A DNA stretch of 64,000 bases from Gerris lacustris (lineage: Eukaryota; Arthropoda; Insecta; Hemiptera; Gerridae): the NCBI GenBank assembly GCA_951217055.1, contig OX578286.1, positions 3,264,033 through 3,328,032 of the forward strand, given 5' to 3'. The notes beneath the pieces were generated by a model, which had not been told where the DNA came from, ran no database searches, and was given only the letters and a program-made list of their open reading frames with translations. Positions 22,438 to 34,700 of the stretch are shown here, one piece after another (position 1 is the first letter of the stretch; each line of letters opens with the position of its first letter). Position numbers and translations under genes: made by a program.

Positions 22438-23149
22438 CTCAGACTAGGCATGCGCATCTCAGACTGGACTTACATAGAGATCAATGCTCGGCTCTTATTT
22501 CTTCTGTTAGGCAGTCTGGACGAGGTTTAAGCCCTCGAAATATTATTGTCAATTGAATTATTAGTATTTTTATTTAATTTTGTTTTTGTTTTCTTCCATT
22601 GTGTACAGTGAGTGTTGCTTAATATGACTGTGATAATATTACTTTTGTTTCTACAAAGTTTTAAGAAAAATAAATAAATAAATGTATAAAAATAAATAAC
22701 TGTAAAATAAATAATTGAACGTTTAAAAATAATAAAATTGATAAAATAATTTTTTTTTTTTATTGATTTGATTCCCCTTTTCCTTTCATCAATTGAATTG
22801 GCATCGAAATTTCCTCAATCAGCATTGTTGTACGTTTGTTATACAAAATAATTGCATCAATATAAAAAGTACAATTGAGGAGCTTAGTATCAAAGACGGA
22901 CAAGAGGACATTTCAAAATTTTACTGGAGAGCCGAAATTCTACAGGTGCTAGAGCAATGATTTTTTCCCTGTATATTCTTAATAGACTCAAAACTAGTTA
23001 GAAGTACTGAAAACGTGAATTTCTTTGATATTTTAGCTGCTAAATGGAGTTAAAAAGTGGAATTGTCCGCTTTTGAAACAAAAACAAGGTTTTGTCCGTT
23101 TTTTAAGCAAAATGATGTTGAAAATAATGGTTAGAATAATAATATTGGA
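22438..23149. other. Intergenic, no feature recognised
   Basis: AT-rich sequence after the end of the short CTCAGACTGG repeats. No coding exon was seen. Confidence 0.4.
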
Positions 23150-23270
23150 GAAATAATTTTTTTTTCACGTTTTTCAGAGTTCTTAGGGGTAGTGCCCCCA
23201 AATTTAGAGCTAAAATTGATTTCTCGATTTCCCCTCGGGGTATCATTTTTCTAAACATGAATGACAAAAT
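23150..23270 (-). repeat. Fragment of the repeat family seen at 44305-44800
   Basis: CCCCCAAATTTAGAGCTAAA and TCCCCTCGGGGTATCAT are the reverse complement of the part of the 44.3-44.8 kb repeat around 44505-44580. Confidence 0.6.
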
Positions 23271-23565
23271 GGTAGGAGTAGGTATTCAGATGCTAAAGCC
23301 CGCAGTGCATCATAGAAACGAGTTAGTTAAATGCAGCCTCCTGATTGGCTGTTTCGGTTATGTCCACTTTTGAAGCAAAACGTGTGTTGACTTGTCCGTA
23401 TTTGAAACAAAACTACAAATATTATTGCATTTTTACCCCTTTTCTGGTCGTTTTTGATGCAGAAGGATAGCAGAATCTGATGCAGCAGCCAAAAATCTTT
23501 AAGAAACAATCGATAACTGAAATTCGGAAAAAATGTCGAATGTCTGTCTTTGATACTAGGTTTCC

Positions 23566-24785
23566 TCATTTACGCACCAAGGGAAGAAACAAATTCATTA
23601 CTTCCTTAGCGTTTTTGTTGGTTCCTGAGGCGTAGCCGAGGGAACCATACTGTCTAAATCCCGAGGCGTAGCCGAGGGAGTTATTTAGTTGGTTCCTGAG
23701 GCGCAGCCGAGGGAACCATGAAGTTTAATCCCGAGGCATAGCTGAGGGAGTTAATTATAGCGAGGGTACTATGACTATTTGCTCCCGTGGTACGTACAAA
23801 ATTTTTTTATCTAGAAGGGAGAAAAACAACACAAATAAAACCTGAGATTTCGATTTATCTACTGATTTAGGTATTAATAACTAAATTTACAAATATTTAT
23901 ACCTTTAATTTTAACAAAAACTTTTAAAAACAAAAAAAGATTTTATAAAATCTTATACTTAGTAAAAAAAATATATATATATATATATATCTAGTAGTAG
24001 TAGTAAGGGCGGGGAGGCCTAGCCTGGCAAACAGACCATCTTTGGATCCTTTTTGCCAATCCCAGACGTACCCACACCCCTCAAACCACCTCCACCTCAT
24101 CCTCAAACCTTTTAGTTTGGATTATAAAGGAGAGGATATCTTGCCACTTCAGAGTTTCAAGTTCCCTCTCCCTAATTTCTCCATTCCCTATGATATGAAA
24201 GCGTAATCTCCCATATCCTTCACACACTCTATATATATCTATATACACAATTTATTAATTCCAACTGTGTTTTCTTTGATTTTCATAACTTTCTAAAACT
24301 ATGTAACTATAATAATAATTCAAATTTTTATTAATACTACAAAATTGTTAACTAATAATAATTTTATAATTTATTTGTGTTTATTTCTAAAATACGAGAA
24401 ATCAAAAACATAAATATAACCTGATTAGACGTAACCTACCTCTTTTCTGTAAGTCTTGTTTAAACTCAGTTATGATGTCATACGACATTTTAAAATTATA
24501 TTATAATTGAAGTATCATGGCAATCAAAAGTACGTCTTATTTAACTCTAATATTTAAAAAAAAAAAAAAAGCTGTTAACCTGTCGAGTCATTCAGTTAAA
24601 CAAAACTGCTACTTGATACAGAACAGGCAACACTGATTTTTTTTTAAAGAATTATAGGTTGGCTCTACTGTTACTTTCCGCCAATTTTTACTTTCCACCA
24701 GGATTTTCACAACTAGGCTGTAATTGGATAATTTCCTCCCTATAAACTAGGGTGGAAAGTTAATTTTTTCTCCCTTCTGGAGGAA
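23566..24785 (+). repeat. Stem-loop minisatellite element, copy D
   Basis: The head contains four hairpin units with the loop GAGGCGNAGCCGA (or a close variant). Stems include TGGTTCC/GGAACCA (23619-23625 with 23641-23647) and TCCC/GGGA. The body is longer than in other copies and ends TTTTTTCTCCCTTCTGGAGG near 24783. A (TA)n stretch lies near 23970-23990. Confidence 0.7.
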
Positions 24786-24911
24786 AATAAAATTCTCACT
24801 TATACATTGGGTTTTTTCAACGGAAACGGATCACCCTTCATTTTGTTCTGTTTTTTACGCCAGCAATGCATAATCGTATTGAGGGCTCCTAAGTGCATAC
24901 CTGTGTTCCAA

Positions 24912-26048
24912 ACTAGAAGCTAAATACCACGAAAACGTTTTGCGCCGGGAGGTTACAATCCTAGATTATAGGTTACAATTGAACCTCAACAACAAGAGAA
25001 GGTTATAACTCGTGCTCGTGAACTGTGAACGTTGTATGGGTTTACTGAATAGTATGTTATGCGTTACTTTTTTAGTATTTATCTGTATAATAGTAATTAA
25101 TAAATAAATTGTAAAATGTAGTAAATAACATGTACCTAAAAATAACAGGAATCAGTCTGGAAAATATTACATTTTTCATAGAACAATTATTTTTAACTCT
25201 GCTAGGCTAAGACTAAAACTTATAATTTATAATAAAGAATAATAAAGAGGCTGGTCTTTGTTTGAAAAAAATATTGTGATAGTTTAATTTAGCTGAATTG
25301 AATAAGCTTCAATATTCAATAGGAATAGGACTTACAAAAAAAATTGTATAATTTATTACATTTCTTTAAGAAAAATACTACTCGTTATACCCCGTACCCG
25401 GAGTATAAAATTATTGTTGATATAATTCACATTAATCTTTGAAATCAACAAAACAGCCCACTCAAATTTCATAAAAGCTGCATTATTCCCTTTATTGTTA
25501 TAAAAAATAAAAATAAATAAAGGAGAAATAGACTGCCAATTTCGTATGGTTGTAAATTTATTTAATTTTCCACCGTTTCTTACATCAGTCAAAATTGTTT
25601 TGATTTTTTAACATAAATTACAGGACTCTTTTACATTAATGAAATTCTTTAGAAATATATATTCACGATTTATTACTGAATTCTGGCTAAAGAAAGTTTT
25701 TCTTTTCTTTTTCGATGAGTCTGTGTTCACACTAACGTTTTTAGTGTTTTTGCAGAACTTAAAAATTGGTGAAGTACGAGCTCTCTTCCTAACTATTTTC
25801 TTGAAAGGGAGTGAAACAATTTTGATCAAAACAATATTTATTTTTATTAATGAAAGAAAAAATGAAATATGGCACTGTAATAGGCACATTAGTAAATTAC
25901 TCCAATGAAAATTTGCTAAAGAAGAAGAAACATAACTTAAAACTGATACGGTAAATAAAAACTATTATTATAACCTGTTGTTGAGTTCAACTATAACATG
26001 ACTATAACCTTCCGGCGCAAAATATTTTCGTGGTTTTTAGCTTCTAGT
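24912..26048. mobile_element. ACTAGAAGC-ended transposon, copy 1
   Basis: Inverted ends of about 45 bp (ACTAGAAGCTAAATACCACG, then GAAAACGTTTTGCGCC). The flanks are GTGTTCCAA (24903-24911) and GTGCTCCAA (26049-26057), a 9-bp duplication with one mismatch. It is homologous to the copy at 30422-31366 but keeps a different internal segment. Short open frames inside are not recognisable proteins. Confidence 0.75.
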
Positions 26049-26149
26049 GTGCTCCAATAGGTATTGTTCCACTATACGAGTTCATAATTATTTCCATTTA
26101 TTAGTTTTCGTATGTGTACATTTAATTATTATTGAACATTTTATTATAC

Positions 26150-26275
26150 TTTATCATAAAAATAACTTCTCCTCGGCGGGGAATCGAACCTGGCCTCTCT
26201 CCGTCCACGTTTAAAACTATTTTCTTAGGAACTAGAAAATTCCCCGGGAAAACGGCTTACATCGTTATATTTATA
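26150..26275 (-). repeat. Repeat fragment with a tRNA B-box-like segment
   Basis: The reverse complement reads GGTTCGATTCCCCGCCGAGG, then GAGAAGTTATTTTTATGATA, matching the end of the repeat at 44660-44800. GGTTCGATTCC resembles the internal B box of RNA polymerase III promoters. Confidence 0.5.
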
Positions 26276-26375
26276 TTTAAATGGACCACATTTTAAATTT
26301 TTTTAATCAGAATCGTCTGTTTTCGATACACGTAACGTAAGTTAAGGAATATGTAGGAAGGCACTCTTCTCCCTC

Positions 26376-26500
26376 ACTACACGGCTCTCTATTACAATCA
26401 TCCTCTTTAACTATCAAATCATCATGATTAACTATTTTCTTAATATCTAATATTGATATCATTATGATCGCTTCAATTATAGAGCTAAGATAACATTTGC
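26376..26500 (-). repeat. Fragment of the ATTGAAGCGAGCGTA family
   Basis: On the - strand, GCTCTATAATTGAAGCGATC and AATCATGATGATTTGATAG match the left part of the element at 38391-39176. A cysteine-containing open frame here falls in the repeat and is not taken as a gene. Confidence 0.5.
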
Positions 26501-26528
26501 GATAATTTTTGGGTACGTAATATAGCAA

Positions 26529-27224
26529 AAGTTTGTATGACTGTATAATATTGTATCAGTGTCTCTTCTAGAAGTTTGTTTATTCTCAGTGTACCATAAA
26601 AAATATGCTGGGAGAGCTGTAGAAGATAATGGAGTTTAATTTTCATCTTTACCCAGTTAACAGGTAGAAACTGTCATATATTGATTTGTTGGTCTTTATT
26701 TAGTTATTTAAATATTATTTAATACAGTTTTGTAATCAATTACTTTAAAATGTTGTCACCACTGAGACATAAATAAATAAACCATTCTTTTTGTTCTAGT
26801 CATCATGATTGAGTTTTATTTTTAATTTAAGTTATGATTAATAATTTAGAATTGCCTTTTCGATAATATATTACTGAAACTCATCATCTAACCCATAAGT
26901 GGCAATTATCTATTAATGTCAAGTACTAAATAAGAAGTTAAGCTTTTAGGAATTAATAGGTTATTTTTTTTTTACATTTGAGCTTTTGCGGTTACATGAG
27001 AGATTAAACGGTTAGATAAAAATATTAATTGAATAAAGTGTATATTAAATTTATCATTTTATTATATAAAAAGATAAATTTAAATTGTGTTTGTTTGCTA
27101 AAAATCTCAAGAACCGTTGAACCAATCATCTAAAAATTTTGACGGGAGTTTTATTATGAATTCCGAAAATATCATCGGCTATATAATTATAAAGATAAAA
27201 TATATTTATTTAAATGTGAAAATA
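26529..27224. other. Intergenic, no feature recognised
   Basis: AT-rich sequence with no transposon ends or coding exon noticed. Confidence 0.4.
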
Positions 27225-27340
27225 ATTGAAGCGAGCTTCTTACATTCAACAAAATATGCATCCTGTCTGTAACGTTTACGTGTCCGACGATAACTTGAGT
27301 ATAAGTTGACCGATTTAGTTTGAACACACATATACACATA
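27225..27340 (-). repeat. Right-end fragment of the ATTGAAGCGAGCGTA family
   Basis: ATTGAAGCGAGCTTCTTACA and the following GTAACGTTTACGTG and AAGTTGACCGATTTAG segments are the reverse complement of the right part of the element at 38391-39176. Confidence 0.55.
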
Positions 27341-27809
27341 TGCCTTTTACTAATGCTTAGGCTAAGTTCCTTGGACAGTGTTATCCATGTTACTATACGC
27401 TAGATTTAATGATAGAGCCATGCGATGTCTAGTTATGTAAGTGTTTATTTAAAATATTTAAACTAGCCGGATCGATTATTATTATATTAGTTAAAATAAT
27501 AATAATTATATTTATGGGGCTATCAGTCTTGTACAGGCAAAATATTTTTCTTATAAGAATCATTTATGTTAATTTTACTGCAGTACCAATGCTAGGTTCT
27601 TTAATTTATTAAAAAAAACTTCCGCTGCGTAACGAATGGAGCAGCCTCTAAATTTTAGAACCCTAACCGCCTTCATGTGCATGAAGCATGAGCACTCCTG
27701 GAGCATACCGTCCTCTAGTGGTTTTTGCCTTGTAATTGCTCACCATTTTGCCTAGAACAGAACAGCTTTGCTAAACTCGTCATTTCGGTCCTGTACCTAG
27801 CACCTAGCT

Positions 27810-28627
27810 TAGGGTGACCAACCGTCCCGTAAAAACGGGATTGTCCCGTTTTTTCACGAATATTCCCGGTGTCCCGAAAAAGCCTCCCGGGACGCCTAAA
27901 TGTCCCGTATTTTCGTTGCGTATACCAAAAACCCTCTCTGTTTGAGCATACTTATTAAATATGCCACTATGTGTTATTAGATATGCCACTATGTGTTTGC
28001 TATCCCCCCCCCCCCCCCCATATACTATAAGAATATTTTCGCTTATGAACATTCAATGGACAGACGAACGAAACAGGATAGGAGTGGAGTCACTTTCTGC
28101 AATTTTTCAAGTATGTACTATATAATTTCAAAATGGATCGTAACTTTTACAACTTTTAATGAGAAATGAAGGAAGTTTTAAAATGGCTGGGGCAACAGCT
28201 AAGTTCTCTAGAACCTCACAATAACGAACCTTACACAAACAAGGAAAAAAAATAAGAATATTTTCTGTGCAATGCCACCCGAGCGAGGGCTGTGCATCCG
28301 TTTTTGTTTTGGAAGAAATTATTAAAAATCGCTTATTAAACATATTTTCAAAGCTATCTTTTATTTGATATATAATAATCACTTTTTATTGATAACCATT
28401 GTACTTTTTCTAGACGTATGCCCTTTCGCATTATTATTTAAAATAATTGTTTGTAATATAACGGACTTTTATAATAGCGGACAACCCTCAGCTCCTGTTA
28501 ATCCGTCGCCAGAACCCCCTCCCCCCCCCCCCCCTATCCTGGGGATATTCCATATACCCCAGACCCCCAAGATTGGGTCCCCTAGTAAGGTGTCCCGTTT
28601 TTTCCAGTTGACCATTTGGTCACCCTA
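27810..28627. mobile_element. hAT-type non-autonomous transposon (818 bp)
   Basis: It starts TAGGGTGACCAACCGTCCCG and ends with the inverted GGTCACCCTA. ACCTAGCT flanks both ends (27802-27809 and 28628-28635), a perfect 8-bp duplication. C runs lie at about 28006 and 28522. There is no transposase frame. Confidence 0.85.
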
Positions 28628-28930
28628 ACCTAGCTATGAGTACGGTAAGGGAATCAATCAGCTACCTCGGTAAGGGGATCAACACTGCGTTTTTAAGTAT
28701 AAGGGTGGAGAGGGTCTGTTAAAAAATAAATTTTTATTTATTGTATTAAAAATAAAAGGGGAAAAGTGTATCATTTATTTGATTTTTTTATCAATAGTTA
28801 GCATATTTGTTTAACTTATTTTAACTGGCCATCCTTTTTTTTTCTTTCTTTATCCGCTTTCCTTATTAATTCCTCTTCACTTTCCATTTCTATTTAAATA
28901 TAGAAGAATACTCTTATGTAAATATAGCAT

Positions 28931-29354
28931 TGGGGCAAGTAGTCACAAAAGGTATTGGATGTGACTACTTGCCCCTTTTACTTTGTGACAACTAGCCCCA
29001 ACGCGCCATTTTTAATTATAGTGAAATATTTTTTTCCTGCCGCAATAATATTGATTTAACAGTTTAGAAAAACAATGCCAAAATTACTACGTAATAATAA
29101 TCATCGAATATAGCACCCTAGATAAAAAATACAAAACAGAAAACATAATTTAAAAACAAAAAAAAGCAGTGAGTGACTTGCCTAAAATGTTTATGTTCCA
29201 TAGATGACAGACGGTTTGTTACAGTGACACCATTTTTCGTAAAGTTTGTCTACATAATAAAGGTTATCTTCAGTAGCCGCGAGAGCTTTCCCTTATCACT
29301 CTAACCCCTTAAAATTGACCCTGTGACAACCTGCCCCTGTGACTTCTTGCCCCA
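28931..29354. mobile_element. Short element with GGGGCAAGTAGTCACA ends
   Basis: GGGGCAAGTAGTCACAAA at the left is mirrored by TGTGACTTCTTGCCCC at the right, and related TGTGACTACTTGCCCC and TGTGACAACCTGCCCC motifs recur inside. The superfamily is unknown. Confidence 0.5.
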
Positions 29355-29384
29355 CTCTCCCCTACAATTGGTTCCCGAGATATC

Positions 29385-29590
29385 GTCTTGTCGAATTTTG
29401 TATATAAATGGCCGCCATCTTGAATCAAGATTGCGGATGTTTAAAATATTTCTTAGCGAGCACCTAGGAGGTAAGAGGAACACACCTACAAAATTTCATG
29501 GTCGTAGGTCCAGTGGTTTCAGAGATATCGTGATGTGTCAGTGAGTCAGTGAGTCAGTGAGTGGTATTTGGATTTTATATATATAGATAT
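29385..29590. repeat. Interspersed repeat ending in GTCAGTGA tandem units
   Basis: A segment with TCCAGTGGTTTCAGAGATAT is followed by GTCAGTGA units and a TATATATAGATATAGAT tail. This is a pattern seen in arthropod retroposed repeats; the class is not assignable. Confidence 0.45.
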
Positions 29591-30421
29591 AGATTTCATA
29601 CTAGCACTGATAATGACCGAAATTTTGGCATCTCACTAATTTACGTAATAGTAAGAATTCGCAGGTGCAGTAAGCAAATTAGGTAGAAATAAAGAATAAT
29701 ATTTACTTTTAAAATAGGATATATTATGTGCATTAATTATATTTCAATATCAATTTTTATTTGCCGACACAATCGAAATGTCAACAGTGCACTCTAAAGG
29801 TGACAATAATTGCATGTCATTGGACTTTCAAGGACAAGAAAATCATTAGGTACACCTGTTTTTACTATTACCATATGAAAACAAATAATGTTGTTCATTC
29901 TCAAATTCTTTAAGGATAATTGCTCTCAAAAAAATTAAACTACTACTTTTTCATTACTATTAAATGTAAAATTTTATTCAGAGTTCTATATACAAACCAT
30001 TAAAAAAATATGTGTAAGGCTCTCACACATTAGAAGTGAAGATTTGCTGGTCTTTAAATAGATATAATACAATTACAATTAATCTGTGTAAGAATGTTAC
30101 ACTTGGACGAGTCTCGAATCGCAAACTTCGTTACACGATGTCAATATATGAAAAAATTCACTCTACCCGCCGTCAAAGAAGTTTCACTTCAAAAATATAA
30201 CCCCTTGTTATGAAGGGGGGGGGGGGGGGGGGCTTTCATACGTTTCTTCCAGGACTAAATTAAACAATTAAAATCAGTGATTAATGTCGAAGTATCGTTC
30301 GGACGGGTTATTAAATATATATACAATAATAAATATTGGTACGCAATAATATCTGAGTAGAGTGTAGAGTAATGAGGTAATAAGTAATATGGACCTCAGT
30401 TAATTCCTCTCCGATCTCACA
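29591..30421. other. Intergenic with G run
   Basis: No gene was seen. A G run of about 18 is at 30215-30232. The last eight bases, ATCTCACA, are the target copy of the next transposon. Confidence 0.45.
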
Positions 30422-31366
30422 ACTAGAAGCTAAATACCACGAAAAAATTTTGCGCCGGAAGGTTACAATCCTAGATAATAGGTTACAATTGAACCTCATC
30501 AACAGCTACAAGAGAAGGTTATAACTTATAACTCGTGAACGTCGTATGGGTTTACTGAATAGTATATTATGCGTTACTTTTTTTGTATTTATCTGTATAA
30601 TAGTAATTACTAAATAAATTGTAATATGTAGTAAATAATTTTTTTATGTATACATTTAAGTGTTTTTAAGTATTTGTAGGAAACAAGAAAAGGGAACTAC
30701 TTGTACATTTTCCAAGACTTGGATTGGAAATAAAGAGTGGAGTCAATATTAATTCTTTTAATTTGTACAACCTAAACTTGCGAAACAAAAATATTTACAG
30801 GTACCTAAATAACAGGAATCAGTCTGGAAAATATTACATTTTTCATAGAACAATTTTGAACTCTGCTAGGTTAAGACTAAGACTTATAATAAAGAATACT
30901 AGAGAGGCTGATCTTTGTTTGAAAAAAGTATTGAGATAGTTTAATTTAGCTGAATTGAATAAGCTTCAATATTCAATAGGAATAGGACTTATAATTTATA
31001 CTTATAGTTTTTCTTTTGTTTTTCGAGGTGTCTGTGTTCACACTATCGTTTTTAGTGTATTTGCAGAACTCAAAAATTGGTGAAGTACGAGCTCTCTTTC
31101 TCACTATTTTCTTGAAAGGGAGTGAAACAATTTTGATCAAAACAATATTTCTTTTTATTAATGAAAGAAAAAATGAAATATGACACTATAATAGGCACAT
31201 TAGTAAATTACTCCAATGAAAATTTGCTAAAGAAGAAGAAACATAACTTAAAACTGATACGATAAATAAAAACTATTATTATAACCTGTTGTTGAGTTCA
31301 ACTTATAACATGAACATGACTATAACCTTCCGGCGCAAAATGTTTTCGTGGTTTTTAGCTTCTAGT
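30422..31366. mobile_element. ACTAGAAGC-ended transposon, copy 2, just upstream of GDAP1
   Basis: Inverted ends match copy 1 at 24912, and the flanks are a perfect 8-bp duplication, ATCTCACA (30414-30421 and 31367-31374). It keeps a central segment (about 30640-30800) missing from copy 1 and lacks one that copy 1 has, so both are separate deletion products of a longer parent. Its right end is 328 bp before the GDAP1 start codon. Confidence 0.8.
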
Positions 31367-31694
31367 ATCTCACATATTCATATTATAGATTATATTTTTA
31401 TTGATAAGATATTCTTATCGTATCTCCCTCGACTTACAATAAAACAAATCCGATTCAGCTACGATTGCTCATAAATACAGCACGGAAAATTTAAAGCTTA
31501 GTGATAAACTGTAAATCTTCAATTAGAATTAATTTTTCATTTTAAAAGCACATTTACTGGCAACACTTCAAGCGCGCGAAATATAACCTCTTGATTTTTT
31601 TGGAAGTTTTTTTTCCAAAAGTGGTTTATTTTTTTTCATTCCTATCAATTTTATCATCATTTGGATTTTAAAGTTACTTATCATCAGTTGTTTG

Positions 31695-31763
31695 ATGATG
31701 GCATCGAATAATAGTATAGGTTTGTTATTATATCTACACGGATATTCATTTTACGCTCAAAGG
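31695..31763 (+). CDS. GDAP1: GDAP1 coding exon 1
   Basis: 23 codons ending YAQR in phase 0, followed by the donor GTAAGT. It holds the first beta strand of the GST-N fold. Confidence 0.85.
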
Positions 31764-34700
31764 GTAAGTAGGAAATTATTTTTTAATTCTACATCAAATA
31801 CCTTCATGTTTTTAATTGTTCCGTCTTATTTTTTTTTTTATCACCATTGTTATTTATATTATGATTCTTTTATCGGTCAATTTTTACCTTCTTACAATAC
31901 CAAAAATTGATGTTAAATTATACGATAATATTTATTTCCTTTTAACCATTCACTCTAAAGCATATTAATTTGTTAAAATATTTTGACCGAATTCGACGAT
32001 TAGATTTACCTACAAGCAATATTATTTTTCGACGTATTTTATCTTTAAAGTATGTTTAGTTAATACGACCTTTGTATTTCGGTAACAATTGTTTGTTTTT
32101 TACATTTTTATGTCATTACGTCATTGTTGTTAAAATCACCGTCAATTTTCTGATCTCTATTTACACTTAAGAGTTTTTATAAATGGTTTTTTTGCATTGT
32201 TATTTGCTTAATTGCTACCGGATATGTTTTATTATTCATTGTATATTCCATTATCTTCTTATCATTTGTTGATATGTAGCATTGGTGTAGAGATAACTGA
32301 GATATATTGACGGAATCATTTGGAATACTCGACTAATTTGGCTACTTAAGATTGTCGGCGTTATTGCTATTCATTTTATTAGTAATAAGTGGCCCATAGA
32401 GGCCCAACTAGGTTGGCAACTGTGTAGTCGATGGCTAAGAAGTGATTCCTAGTTTCTTCAAAATGTCAGGTTTACAGGAGAAACAAAAAGCTATTTAAAA
32501 AAAATAAGTTGATTTTAAAAATACTTTTAAATACAAGCTTTTATTCGTATTCTTCTCAGCAAACCCTTTCATTTGATACCCATATCATGGGCGTGCTAAA
32601 AAAATAACTAGTCCACCATCTTGTGCTGCCCGCTATATTGGATTTAGAATGACGTCACTTAGCTAACCATGCATTGTCCATCCAAACTAATCGTGTATGC
32701 AAAACGATTTGTTCATCCAAACTAATCGTGTATGCAAAATTTCAATTCAATCGGTTGAGAATAACTGCTTTAAAATTCAGTTGCAAGATTTGACCCAAAC
32801 ATACATACGTACATACATACAAACATTGCAAGTTAAATAAAAGCTTGTAAAAATTTACTTTACTTAGTTTTTTACGTGTTTTATAAATTTGTATAACTTG
32901 TAACCCTTCTGAAACATTGGTAACTGTTAAATTATAACAGTTGATAAAATAATGTAGTTTTACGAGGTCTCACTATGTCACTTCTTTAATAAAGTGAACA
33001 CATACGAGTTCTCACTTACGAATTATCAGTTCAGTTATGAGGTGTCACAACTGACCTTCACCAAAACACATACGAGCCCTATAACCCTTCCGTTTCACCG
33101 TCTCCGAGTTAGATAAGGCACGCAGCCTTTAACCCATACCGTCACAGTTCCACTTTATATAAATACAAATTGGGATATTTTGAGTGATCGTTACCCGTGG
33201 ACAGCATGCTTTATAAATGGATGTCTTTTAATTACATGAATTGTGTTTCATATTTGCTCTAGTTTATATGTGGGCAAATTAATTTTACATTACAATTTAA
33301 AATTTTACTGAAGCAGTTCTTCCTTTGCTTCATTGCAATGCTCGCCTCTGATTAGTATTCATTCTAGGTACTGTTAATATTCATACTAGGTAATTGTTTG
33401 GGATTGGCGTCGGGTTTCAACAAAGTAAAATCCGGTTACACCAAAACCATTGAGTGAAGGGATTTGTTATCTTTAAACTAAGAAGAAAAAAATACAGTGT
33501 GGTAATAAAGAGTTTAATTTGCAAGAAGTTTAACAAAACATAATTTCTTTAAATAATAAATGATATAAACTTATAAATGAATAAGGAGCTCCTTCATAAT
33601 CTTAAAATTAAAGTTCCTTGTGTTTTTAAAGTTTATACAATAAACAATAATTTCTTTAAATAATAAATTATATAAACTTATAAATGAATAAGGAGCTCCT
33701 TCATAATCTTAAAATTAAAGTTCCTTGTGTTTTTAAAGTTACACGTTAGATTACAATAATTATAAATTAAATTAAGATATAACTGATTTGTGATCGATAA
33801 AATATAAAAGATAATTTTTAACATGCTTATTAAAGAATAAGACAACCTTCCAAGAATAAAATTAATATAAAACTGATGCATAGGAAAAGCAGTGTAATTA
33901 AAATTGTACTGATCCCAACGGTAGGTTTGTAGATAATATAAGAAAATTGTTATAGAATATACTCTGATAGTTATAATATGATTTAGAGAAGAGATAATAT
34001 GATTATAATATAAAGAATGTTAAGGCTTATCTGAAGACAGAGTAGTCCATAAAGTCTCCACGGAGATCCACTGCTGAATCCACGAATGTCAGAATATCCA
34101 CAATGATGAGAAGAGACGAGGGATCCGTCAGATATTTCTAAGACACTCCACATCGACCGGATGCTGATGATCGTCGGGGAACTGTCCGAAATTATTAACC
34201 TTAGGATTAAGGCGGAAATAGACATGCTAGTATAAAAAGCATGCCAGTGGCGAGATACTAGCACGTCAGTAGCTGGCATGCTGCAGACGCTGTGTACATT
34301 TGCCAGTGAAACAGCATGCTAGTATCGTCCGGATGATCGGTCTTGTGCGAGCTACTAGAACAAGACAACACACATTCCAGTCACAGTTCTAGTTTTGAAA
34401 CAGGCAATCGTTTCTTGCCTTCTTTTAGCCGGAATAAATTAAGAAATAATTGTATTTGATTTAATTAATTTTGATAGTTTTATTAATTGTTTCAATGTAC
34501 CTTATGAATGTATCGGTGAGGAATGAAATTAACCAGATTGTTCTGTTACTTGCAAAGAACTGTGTTTTAAAACATTTAAAAATAATAAAAAGTGAAGAAG
34601 AGTGTGGGTAAAGATTGGATAGCTAGAAGGGAATTAGGTACTTGGAGCGAGTCAATGTCTACTAAATAAAATGCGGTTCAGGGACGTTAATGGTTTTAGG

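Noticed and set aside
25639..25908. Overlapping open frames of about 90 codons on both strands
   Set aside because: They lie within the ACTAGAAGC-ended transposon; neither translation resembles a transposase or other known protein.
26307..26528. Minus-strand 73-codon frame with several cysteines, superficially like a small secreted domain
   Set aside because: Its sequence overlaps a fragment of the dispersed ATTGAAGCGAGCGTA repeat family (also at 14605 and 38391), so it is not a gene-specific exon.
32899..33405. Full LTR retrotransposon
   Set aside because: Only one LTR-like segment with a TATA box and a primer-site-like sequence was seen; no gag/pol frames and no second LTR, so it is listed only as a tentative solo LTR.
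34150..34185. A second hammerhead-like string (CTGATGATCGTCGGGG)
   Set aside because: No GAAA segment or complementary stem III at the required spacing.
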